Assembly: GCA_043769985.1 (NCBI GenBank)
Contig: JAYVIV010000159.1
Span: forward strand, 1-29,095
Direction: 5' to 3'
DNA from: Arcicella sp043769985
Lineage (GTDB): Bacteria > Bacteroidota > Bacteroidia > Cytophagales > Spirosomataceae
Length of the DNA: 29,095 nucleotides
Under the pieces are notes generated by a model. That model was given only the letters and a program-made list of their open reading frames with translations, was not told the DNA's origin and did no database searches. Of the stretch, positions 15,102 to 22,510 are shown in pieces (the stretch's first letter is position 1; the number at the start of each line of letters is the position of its first letter). The translations under genes and the position numbers were made by a program.

Positions 15102-17072
15102 ATGAAAAGTACTCGCCAAACTACCGTTCTTTTTTTTGCAATTACCATTTTTGTTGTTGCATTCTCTCATTTCTGCAATGCACAGGAAGCTGCCCCCAAG
15201 TCATTTCGGGATTTTCTGAATTACCAAAATACTGATAGCCTCGTGAGAGTGGTTAAGCGGGAGCGTCCCAATTCTATGGCGATGCTCAAACAGTTAATTC
15301 TTTTAGAGAAAAGTCGTTTGAAAAAATCAAAAGACTTTGGAAAAAGTTTGAACGAAATCAAACGACTTTCCTTGCTTTACAAATCGTCTGTATGCTTAAA
15401 TATGTATTTTTACTTAAATGCTCTTTTCCAGCTTAAAGTAAATAATGCTTCGAACTTAGCTGTGACCGATCTTTTGAAAGCTAATAGTTATTTTGAGGCT
15501 CAGAAAGATACCACTGGTATGCTTTTCAGTAATTTTTACTTAATAGCTCTAAATGTCCCCACTGGTACGTCAAATAACTTGCAGTTGAACCTTGAAAATG
15601 CCAAAGTTTACTACGAAAAAAGCATGACTTTAGGAAAAGCGTCAGATTTTGCTTTAGATAAAATCATGTGGCATTCCATCATTCTTACTTTCATTAATGA
15701 TGTCTATGGTAAACCAGAAATTTATAAAATTAAGATTGCCTTTCAAGAGGCAATAAAAGTCATTGATCAAAACCCAGAATTATCTTATTTTAAGCCCGGG
15801 CTATATTCAAATCTTGGTGCCTATTATTCTATGTATGGTTTACACAATGAAGCATTAAAACTTTCATTAGAGTTTGAAAAAAAATATCTTCAATGGTCTC
15901 CCAATACAGATATTCATATTGTGAGTAATAATCTACATAATATAGCAGAGTCCTACTTCTATTTAGGAAATTATAAGATGGCTGAGATTTATGCCAAAAG
16001 ATCGATTGCAGTTATTGAAAATGCAAAAATATATGAAAATAACATTTTGCCTCTTAACTACGGACTTCTTGCCGAGAGTCAGCAAAAACAGCAAAAATAT
16101 CTAACCGCATGGGACACCCGAAATAAAAAAGACAGTTTGGAGTCCATCAGTAAAAGTGCCAAAAACAAAGCAATGGTAGCTGATATTCAAACAAAATATG
16201 AAACTGAAAAAAAGGATAATTCCATCAAGAGTTTGATGAAGGAGCAAAGTTTAATTAAAGCCCGCAATCAGTTCCTCATAGGGATTTTGGTAATTTCAAT
16301 TTTAGTCATTTGTTTAATTACTTATCTTGGGATTCGTCTGCGGAAAACGAATGCTGGGCTGCTGCAATTACAAAAAAATCGAGCTAAGTTATTCACGATT
16401 ATTTCACACGATTTACGTAGTCCACTAAGTACGTATCAACGATACTCCGAAATTGTGGGTTATTTAGTACGAACCAAACAATTTGAACGACTTGATACAG
16501 TATTACATCAAATCAACGAGAACGGTTTTCATTTTGCCTCCCTGCTTAATAATCTATTATCTTGGAGTCTCAATCAACAAGGGAAAATTAATGCTACCCC
16601 CGAAAATATATGGGTAAAATCAGCTTGCGAAGAATTTCTACCTATCTACCGTGAAATGGCAAGACTAAAATCAGTTACTCTCATAGAAAATATAAAGGAT
16701 GCAGAGATACATGTAGATCCCAATGCTCTTTCTCTCATCGTTAGAAATCTACTTGATAATGCTATTAAGTACACGCCACAAGATGAAGTCATTACCATTC
16801 AAACAGAGTACAATTATGAGGAATTTAAAATTAGAGTTACAAACAAGAGTGATGTAATGACTGAATTTCAGAAATCAAAGATAAAAACGTTGTTCGAAAC
16901 TCCTAACAACTTTGATTTTGGCGAAGATGGTGTGGGTATAGGACTTATATTGATCAAGCAATATTGTGACATCAATTTTTCTAAAGCTGCTTATGAAAAT
17001 AAGGACGGAGTTAATAGTTTTTTAATCACGATGCCAAGCCGAATTGATAAATCAGTCCTCCATTACAATTAG
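15102..17072 (+). CDS. Membrane sensor histidine kinase with TPR-like input region
   Basis: This 656-residue kinase has a signal sequence or first membrane segment (TTVLFFAITIFVVAFSHFCNAQ, to about residue 28). A helical, TPR-like extracytoplasmic region follows (about 30-345, e.g. LGAYYSMYGLHNEALKLSL and NIAESYFYLGNYKMAEIYAK), then a charged coiled coil (about 350-388) and a single transmembrane helix (about 391-411, FLIGILVISILVICLITYLGI). The kinase core has H436 in ISHDLRSPLS (HisKA type), the N-box with N553 in NLLDNAIKYTP and a glycine box GEDGVGIGL at about 607-615. This order is common for Bacteroidota TPR kinases. It probably phosphorylates a response regulator; the adjacent LytTR protein is the natural candidate, though LytTR regulators often pair with a different kinase class. 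The signal sensed is unknown. Confidence 0.92.
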   Translation: MKSTRQTTVLFFAITIFVVAFSHFCNAQEAAPKSFRDFLNYQNTDSLVRVVKRERPNSMAMLKQLILLEKSRLKKSKDFGKSLNEIKRLSLLYKSSVCLNMYFYLNALFQLKVNNASNLAVTDLLKANSYFEAQKDTTGMLFSNFYLIALNVPTGTSNNLQLNLENAKVYYEKSMTLGKASDFALDKIMWHSIILTFINDVYGKPEIYKIKIAFQEAIKVIDQNPELSYFKPGLYSNLGAYYSMYGLHNEALKLSLEFEKKYLQWSPNTDIHIVSNNLHNIAESYFYLGNYKMAEIYAKRSIAVIENAKIYENNILPLNYGLLAESQQKQQKYLTAWDTRNKKDSLESISKSAKNKAMVADIQTKYETEKKDNSIKSLMKEQSLIKARNQFLIGILVISILVICLITYLGIRLRKTNAGLLQLQKNRAKLFTIISHDLRSPLSTYQRYSEIVGYLVRTKQFERLDTVLHQINENGFHFASLLNNLLSWSLNQQGKINATPENIWVKSACEEFLPIYREMARLKSVTLIENIKDAEIHVDPNALSLIVRNLLDNAIKYTPQDEVITIQTEYNYEEFKIRVTNKSDVMTEFQKSKIKTLFETPNNFDFGEDGVGIGLILIKQYCDINFSKAAYENKDGVNSFLITMPSRIDKSVLHYN

Positions 17073-17133
17073 TAAAATCTCTATGGTGTTCGTTCTAAAA
17101 GTATAAGTGAAACGATTCAATTCCTATTTATTG

Positions 17134-17178
17134 AAACTACCCGATTTTACATACTATCTGTGTAAAATCGGGTAGTTT
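17134..17178. terminator. Strong bidirectional terminator
   Basis: A perfect 18-bp stem (17134-17151 AAACTACCCGATTTTACA and 17161-17178, loop 9 nt) lies between the convergent histidine kinase (+) and GH64 (-) genes. T-rich sequence follows on the plus strand (TTTTAGTTTTATT), and the AAAC start of the left arm gives GTTT on the minus strand. It should end both transcripts. Confidence 0.88.
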
Positions 17179-17189
17179 TAGTTTTATTA

Positions 17190-19178
17190 CTAATCAAATT
17201 TTATAATTTTTCGAGACAGATGTTTACCCTCCGTTCTGATTAAAAGAATATATGTTCCCCCTTTTAGGGTTCTGACATCCACAGTATGTTCTTCTTTACC
17301 AGATTCCAGATTTTGAGTCATTACCACCTTTCCAGTCATATCATTAATGGTAAGTTCTGAACTTCCTTCCTGAATTGGAAAGTTTACCTTCAAAAAGTCA
17401 TTCGACGGATTTGGATAAACGTTCAAATTATCCTCACCATATTGAGGTTCTTCGCTTTCTGATGATGTTCTTGCAGTTGGTGATGGGTTTCCATACACTT
17501 CAAGTTCAAATAATGAATACCCGAAGGCTGGCAGTGCTTTTTTGTTACACAATATTCGCACGAATTGCCCCGTGGCGGTGATTGGAATATTCTCAATTCC
17601 TCCCGTGCTATTCACAACACTTTTAACGGTTTTAGCCGCTGACCAATTCAAATCATTTGATACTTGAATATCATAATTGACTGCGTATGCTGCTTCCCAT
17701 TTCAAAACTACTTGATTTAATTTATAGGAATTCCCCAAATTTACATAAATCCATTCTTGAGTTCCCGTGAAATCACTACTCCACCTACTTGCTCCATCAT
17801 CTATGCCATCATTGGCTTTGACGGCACCATAAGCGGAGCCAACTTCAATAGATGAAGCGTATATATTTGGTTTTTTCAGGGCTAAATTTACAGACGTTGG
17901 AGGTGGTGGAGCTGTTTTTTGTGCAAACCCACCGAAACTAACACTAATTTTAGTTGGATTGACGGTTGCGAGTGTTGAAGATTGATCGGCGGTGTCATCA
18001 TAAGGAAATCCATAAGATTTTCTGTTAAAACTAATCCCTGGAAGATGCCAAAACCTTGCGTAAGCATTGTATGGTTGCTTTAGGTAAAATTTAGAAACAT
18101 CGGTAAAGTCTTGTAAGCCTAAATAATTTTCACTGTCCACATCAATCAAATGTCGATTAATTGCCGCTGATATATGCTTTTGCACATCTAAGTCATTCGG
18201 CCCATTTCCATTAATAGACCCTAAAACACCTTTGCCGTTCAAGGCTTCGTCAACATTTGGACGTTTCATTATGATGCCATAGACCAGTGGTGTAGCAGCC
18301 ACGTAAGTTCCGTTGGCACTTTTTACTTGTTTTGTAAATTTCCATACATCATTGGCAGCTACTCTACCTCGCCATACGCCCCCATCTTTTACATCAAACA
18401 GTAAATCTTTCTTTTTGTAAGTTTCCCAAATAGCGTTAATATACGATTTAAAATAATTTTCATTTTCTCCCCCTGGTTTAAACGCTTCAACACTCGTTGG
18501 ATATAGAATTCTCCCCGTTGCTCTATTCAGACATTTCTGAAAAATAGGCGGAACGTTTTCTAAAAATTTCTGTTGAATTTGTTGATGACCTATTAATTCT
18601 CCAGCTCTTTTATAAAAACCACCTTTGCCAAATAATTCGATACCGATTGCATAATTGTATGCATCTACTCTCGTAGTATTAAAGAATATTTGCGAGTCAT
18701 TGTTACTATTAATTAGTCCATAATTGAGTTCTACAAATTCAAAGAGGACTCCAGCGTTGTCTATAAGTGGATTAGTACTTACCTCGGGACCTCGGTACCC
18801 TTTACTATCAGGATTAAATCTTGTGTAGAGCGGCTTTTTTACTGAAAAAAATACTCTTGCACTCCCTATTCCCTTCAGGGTGATAGTACGTTGTTTTGTA
18901 GTGGGATTTATAGGAATATCGGTCAATTTTGTACAAAAATTAGCAACTAATTCAACTTTCCCCATTATGGTGTTCTTATCCGGTGATCCGATTTCTTGCT
19001 TACCCGTTTTTCCATCTACGTACACACATAGACCATTGGCATTGCTACCAATAATTCCGACATAGATTTCCGAATCCGGAAACGGGGAATTATTTTTCAC
19101 CTCAAAAGGCATACTTTGCGACCATAAATTTGTGGAACAGGTCGTAATAAAGAGAATAATTTGGTAAATTTTTTTCAT
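17190..19178 (-). CDS. GH64 beta-1,3-glucanase with discoidin-like domain and T9SS tail
   Basis: This is a 662-residue secreted enzyme. A signal peptide ends near LWSQ-21. Residues about 23-415 match the glycoside hydrolase family 64 layout (thaumatin-like beta barrel plus alpha/beta part: PFEVKNNSPFPDSEIYVGIIG, LFEFVELNYG, NTTRVDAYNYAIGIEL, RFWHLPGISFNRKSYGFPYDD). GH64 enzymes cut beta-1,3-glucan, often releasing laminaripentaose. The acidic residues around E147/E150 and D172 are candidates for the catalytic pair, but I could not align them exactly. Residues about 429-563 are an F5/8 type C (discoidin, CBM32-like) domain (NLALKKP, RWSSDFTGTQEWIYVNLG, YDIQVSND). Residues about 584-662 are a T9SS type A domain (VYPNPSNDFLKV to RKIIKFD). 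The 241-bp gap to the upstream GH16 gene contains MITE-like element C and a hairpin. It is likely surface-bound or secreted and works with GH16 on laminarin-like glucan. Confidence 0.88.
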   Translation of the reverse strand: MKKIYQIILFITTCSTNLWSQSMPFEVKNNSPFPDSEIYVGIIGSNANGLCVYVDGKTGKQEIGSPDKNTIMGKVELVANFCTKLTDIPINPTTKQRTITLKGIGSARVFFSVKKPLYTRFNPDSKGYRGPEVSTNPLIDNAGVLFEFVELNYGLINSNNDSQIFFNTTRVDAYNYAIGIELFGKGGFYKRAGELIGHQQIQQKFLENVPPIFQKCLNRATGRILYPTSVEAFKPGGENENYFKSYINAIWETYKKKDLLFDVKDGGVWRGRVAANDVWKFTKQVKSANGTYVAATPLVYGIIMKRPNVDEALNGKGVLGSINGNGPNDLDVQKHISAAINRHLIDVDSENYLGLQDFTDVSKFYLKQPYNAYARFWHLPGISFNRKSYGFPYDDTADQSSTLATVNPTKISVSFGGFAQKTAPPPPTSVNLALKKPNIYASSIEVGSAYGAVKANDGIDDGASRWSSDFTGTQEWIYVNLGNSYKLNQVVLKWEAAYAVNYDIQVSNDLNWSAAKTVKSVVNSTGGIENIPITATGQFVRILCNKKALPAFGYSLFELEVYGNPSPTARTSSESEEPQYGEDNLNVYPNPSNDFLKVNFPIQEGSSELTINDMTGKVVMTQNLESGKEEHTVDVRTLKGGTYILLIRTEGKHLSRKIIKFD

Positions 19179-19206
19179 AATAGATTGGATATTGTTTAAA
19201 TAATTT

Positions 19207-19356
19207 CGGAATTATATACTTTAAGTCGCAAAGTCTGCACAACCTCACCCCCAACCCCTCTCCGATGGAGAGGGGAACAATAGTCCTCTTTTTTCCCCCC
19301 TCTCTTTTGGAGAGGGGTCGGGGGTGAGGTTCTGCGACTTAAAGTAAATAATTCCG
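19207..19356. mobile_element. MITE-like palindromic element C (150 bp)
   Basis: The terminal inverted repeats read CGGAATTATATACTTTAAG on the left and CGGAATTATTTACTTTAAG on the right (reverse-complemented), each followed by TCGCA. The 8-bp direct repeat AATAATTT abuts both ends (19199-19206 and 19357-19364). The core is that of element A without the GAGCGTCGGTCGCC part: AACCTCACCCCCAACCCCTC and its counterpart, each half folding as CCCCTCTCC/GGAGAGGGG. It lies 28 bp before the GH64 start codon, between the GH16 and GH64 genes. Confidence 0.85.
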
Positions 19357-19364
19357 AATAATTT

Positions 19365-19406
19365 TACACCCAAAATGCCTTTACAAGCATTTTGGGTGTA
19401 TTTTTT
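19365..19406. terminator. Hairpin after the GH16 gene
   Basis: A perfect 14-bp stem (TACACCCAAAATGC 19365-19378 and its complement 19387-19400, loop 8 nt) is followed by TTTTTT on the plus strand. It lies 14 bp beyond the GH16 stop (minus strand). The T-run favours termination of plus-strand transcripts; on the minus strand the tail is TAAAATTATT, so there it may act more as a 3'-end stabiliser or partial terminator. Confidence 0.65.
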
Positions 19407-19419
19407 AAAGAAACTAATT

Positions 19420-21891
19420 TTACAGCTTTATCACTTTTTTGACTTTAACTTTGTTGTCTGATTTCATTTGAATAAGGTACATTCCCTGATTCAAAGCTGT
19501 GATATCAATGATATGTTCATCTTTGGTTGCATCCAGATTTTTTTGAATCACTGATTTACCAGTCATATCAGACATCATGATTTCTTTTGACTCAGCTTGT
19601 CCCGGTATGACCACAGTTATAAAGTCATTTGATGGGTTGGGATAAACCACAAAATCATCTCCTGATTCATCCACACTTTCAATTCTTGCATTAGCTTGAT
19701 TTCCTGCAATAACTTTAAAGTTGTCAAAGAAATACGTACTTCCGTTTTCCTTTCCAATGGCAGGGTAAATACCAATCTGATTTATTTCATTATCCTTCGT
19801 AATTCTTGATTCTGGGGATGATCTGGCAAACCAATCATTATTACGAACAAACGTTAAAACTTCATAAGCGTTCTGAGTTTTTGTTGTGGCAACATATACG
19901 CCGTTTACGCCACCAAACTCATTTGGTTGTTTTAGAAGATTATTTTGTAGATTGAGCTGAATTGTTGTCCCGATAGGAGCATTAGTCTTTACCGAAACTT
20001 GAATTTTAAGGATTTGATTACTGAAATCCGCACCATTCAATCTTACTTGTGTCGCAAAGAAGAATCCTGAATATAGACCATTTGGACGGACATATTTTGC
20101 TCCATTTGTAGCACTAACCCCATAATCATTTGGACGTGGACCAGCATTATAGCCTGGAGAAATGGCGTTTTCAATTTTGATTTTATCCGCAAAGTTAACT
20201 TCGTAATCTTCGAGCATATCACCCGCCTTCACCATTGGAGGTAAGTTAGTACCTCTAACTCTAATATTATCAATTAGATAACTATATTTAGAAGCAGTAC
20301 CTGGGTCAAAAAGAATGACGATGTTATCAATGGATGTAGATGAGGTACCATTGCGTAGTGCTTCTGCGTTCAGTTCAAGCGTTTCCCAACGTCCTTTCAC
20401 AGTAGTATAAGCACCATATCCACTATGAACACCCACAGGAAAGTTTGACCCCTGCGAAGCAATACTATTTTCTAATTGTGCGGCTATTTTTGTTCCAACT
20501 GGGGCATTTGTCCAAACATCCAAGACAATTTTCTTGTACCCCATAGAAAAATCATAAGCATTCCCTATTTTATTGGTTCTGATTCCTAAAAAATCGTACG
20601 GCACTGTTCCTCCTGGACTGGTATGACTCAACACTGTGCTACCATTGGCAGCAACAAATGTGCGTGTACCCGTACTCCTTGGCACAAAACCCGGTTTCGC
20701 ACCTTCAAAGTTTTCAATAACCGATATCGTTGGAAAAGGATTTCCCTTTGAAAGCACTTGTCGTGACAAGGCAACTCTACAATTACCATTTGCATAATTA
20801 ACTCTCAATGGTTCAGTCATTCCTCCAATCCACTTTACTTTTATAGCACTCGTTCCCTGACCACTTATAAGCGTTCCTCCCCGTGGAACCCAAGTATAAG
20901 CATTATCTACTCCTGGTCTTGCTACATAGTAATCCTTGACCTCGCCACTATAAACTTGCTGGTCTCCAACAATTTCATTATCATCGGCACCTTGCTCAAC
21001 TTTCACCCAATCCACCAGCATTGATACGTCTTTACCATTAAAATAAGCTGGGTCCGTTGGTCTATTTTTTTCGGCAGCATCTGTATTATCGGTAAATTCG
21101 AAATAATCTGTGTATTGACTTCCGACTGCTAAATTCAATATCACATAAAATTCTTTGTTATTGTAAGGCCATGTACCTGTTGGAAAATCACTTGCATTGA
21201 TGGTATATACCACTACGCCATCTAATAGATACTTCAATTGGTTTGGACTCCACTCTACACTATACACGTGAAACGCATTCCAAAAGCTATTCGCCCCCTC
21301 TGGGCTTTTTGTATCTTTTGAGAGATAACAAAAACTTCCATCAGGACATGAATAAAATGCAGTCGTTCCATTTAATCCTACATGCTTTCCTTTACGTACA
21401 CGCTGTTCCATGATGTCTATTTCACCGTCTTTGGGCCAATTGACATTTTTGGGTAACATCCAAAAGGCGGGCCAAGCTCTGTCGCCATTAGTACTGGTTT
21501 TAATACGAGCCGATACTTTACCATATTTAACTGTCTTTAAATCATTGGTGGCTGGCATCCTTGAGTGCATTCGAGAGGAAGAGAATTCTAAATTTTCTCG
21601 TCCTGCTTTCAAGCCTGGTTCATATTTTGCAGTGATTTTTAAATAACTGCTGTTACCTTCTTTTACAATACTGGCATTTTGTCTTTGGAACCACGCTATT
21701 TCCTGATTATTTGGATAATTACTTCCTTCATAGAAAAACCAGTTGTCATTTAATTCCTGTTCAGAATTAAAATTTTGTTCCCACGTTACTGCTTTAGGGC
21801 AACTTTGTGCATTTAACTGACTGTAAAATAGCATGATTGAAGCAATCATACTGCATAATTTTAGTAATGGTAATTTGGTAAATTTTTTCAT
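19420..21891 (-). CDS. GH16 laminarinase-like enzyme with two carbohydrate-binding-like modules and T9SS tail
   Basis: This 823-residue secreted enzyme has a signal peptide ending near LNAQ-29. The GH16 catalytic domain (about 35-300) carries the family signature DGEIDIMEQ: E157 should be the nucleophile, D159 the helper and E162 the acid/base. Flanking GH16 blocks are present (WPAFWMLPKN, FHVYSVEWSPNQLKYLLDG, FYVILNLAVGS). Family activity is mostly endo-beta-1,3- or 1,3-1,4-glucanase. Residues about 308-382 are PKD/Ig-like. Two related jelly-roll-type modules (about 390-548 and 555-735; shared VWTNAPVGT / VKTNAPIGT and YLIDNIRVRG / YFFDNFKVIA) probably bind glycan. The T9SS type A domain (about 745-823, VYPNPSNDFITV to KKVIKL) closely resembles that of the GH64 neighbour downstream. 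The long 619-bp leader contains a tandem 19-bp repeat and a palindrome that may bind a regulator. Confidence 0.93.
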   Translation of the reverse strand: MKKFTKLPLLKLCSMIASIMLFYSQLNAQSCPKAVTWEQNFNSEQELNDNWFFYEGSNYPNNQEIAWFQRQNASIVKEGNSSYLKITAKYEPGLKAGRENLEFSSSRMHSRMPATNDLKTVKYGKVSARIKTSTNGDRAWPAFWMLPKNVNWPKDGEIDIMEQRVRKGKHVGLNGTTAFYSCPDGSFCYLSKDTKSPEGANSFWNAFHVYSVEWSPNQLKYLLDGVVVYTINASDFPTGTWPYNNKEFYVILNLAVGSQYTDYFEFTDNTDAAEKNRPTDPAYFNGKDVSMLVDWVKVEQGADDNEIVGDQQVYSGEVKDYYVARPGVDNAYTWVPRGGTLISGQGTSAIKVKWIGGMTEPLRVNYANGNCRVALSRQVLSKGNPFPTISVIENFEGAKPGFVPRSTGTRTFVAANGSTVLSHTSPGGTVPYDFLGIRTNKIGNAYDFSMGYKKIVLDVWTNAPVGTKIAAQLENSIASQGSNFPVGVHSGYGAYTTVKGRWETLELNAEALRNGTSSTSIDNIVILFDPGTASKYSYLIDNIRVRGTNLPPMVKAGDMLEDYEVNFADKIKIENAISPGYNAGPRPNDYGVSATNGAKYVRPNGLYSGFFFATQVRLNGADFSNQILKIQVSVKTNAPIGTTIQLNLQNNLLKQPNEFGGVNGVYVATTKTQNAYEVLTFVRNNDWFARSSPESRITKDNEINQIGIYPAIGKENGSTYFFDNFKVIAGNQANARIESVDESGDDFVVYPNPSNDFITVVIPGQAESKEIMMSDMTGKSVIQKNLDATKDEHIIDITALNQGMYLIQMKSDNKVKVKKVIKL

Positions 21892-21974
21892 GAAATTGTT
21901 TTTAAACTATGGATATTGATTATTGATAAAAATGGAAAAAATGGTTTGTTACAGCGTTATCGCCAATAATTAAG

Positions 21975-22031
21975 TAGTTGTTTGTATTTCGATGCGTCCG
22001 ACGCTTCGGTTCGATATTCGGGAAACAACTA
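21975..22031. repeat. Nested palindrome in the GH16 leader
   Basis: Outer arms TAGTTGTTT (21975-21983) and AAACAACTA (22023-22031) are exact reverse complements. Inside, 21990-22008 (CGATGCGTCCGACGCTTCG) is itself a near-perfect 19-bp palindrome. It is far more GC-rich than its surroundings and lies about 85-140 bp upstream of the GH16 start. It could be an operator, an RNA hairpin or a repeat remnant. Confidence 0.55.
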
Positions 22032-22155
22032 ACTGATGTCCAATTATTTACACCAAATAAGAACGTTGTTTAATTTGTAGTGACTACGTATAAATTTATT
22101 TTGGTTGTTATAAATGAAGAAGAGATTACCTGATGGGTCTTGAACGAAAATATTC

Positions 22156-22193
22156 TTTTAGTAGGGTGTACTTTTTTTAGTAGGATGTACTTT
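22156..22193. promoter_or_regulatory. Two abutting 19-bp direct repeats upstream of GH16
   Basis: TTTTAGTAGGGTGTACTTT (22156-22174) is followed directly by TTTTAGTAGGATGTACTTT (22175-22193), with one mismatch in 19. The spacing is close to two helical turns, as expected for two protein molecules on the same DNA face. A possible partial third copy (GTGGTAGGGTG) lies near 22220-22230. This could be the site of the neighbouring LuxR-type regulator; that is inference. Confidence 0.5.
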
Positions 22194-22434
22194 GACTGGG
22201 GAAGCTTACTTATTTATAGTGGTAGGGTGAGTAATATTGGTTAAGTGATTTTTGTTATTATTACTGTTATGTAACGATAGATTTTTCGTCCACAAATTTT
22301 GCTATATAATTCAAAAAAATCACAAAATATTACTACGTTTTGACTACTGTAAGAAGAATTTATGACTACGGTTTAAGTACAGCTTTTAATACAAATTCTA
22401 TTTAACTGACTGACTATAAGATATTTATACTCAC

Positions 22435-22484
22435 AAAAAAAAGAGATTCATAATCTTCCTTTGTGGGAATTTATGAATCTCTTT
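22435..22484 (-). terminator. Intrinsic terminator of the Y_Y_Y/LuxR regulator gene
   Basis: A perfect 14-bp stem (AAAGAGATTCATAA 22440-22453 and its complement 22471-22484, loop 17 nt) is followed on the minus strand by eight T residues (A-run 22435-22442). It begins 26 bp after the stop codon of the regulator gene, so the regulator and GH16 probably form separate transcripts. Confidence 0.9.
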
Positions 22485-22510
22485 AAACGGAACATTTGAA
22501 ATGGATAAAA

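Larger units (their letters stand above)
21892..22510. other. Gene-free leader region upstream of GH16 (619 bp)
   Basis: No coding frame is supported here. The stretch holds, from the GH16 side outward, a nested palindrome (21975-22031), a 19-bp direct tandem repeat (22156-22193) and, at its far end, the terminator of the LuxR/Y_Y_Y gene (22435-22484). The GH16 promoter should lie here, but I could not assign a clear box. Confidence 0.7.
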
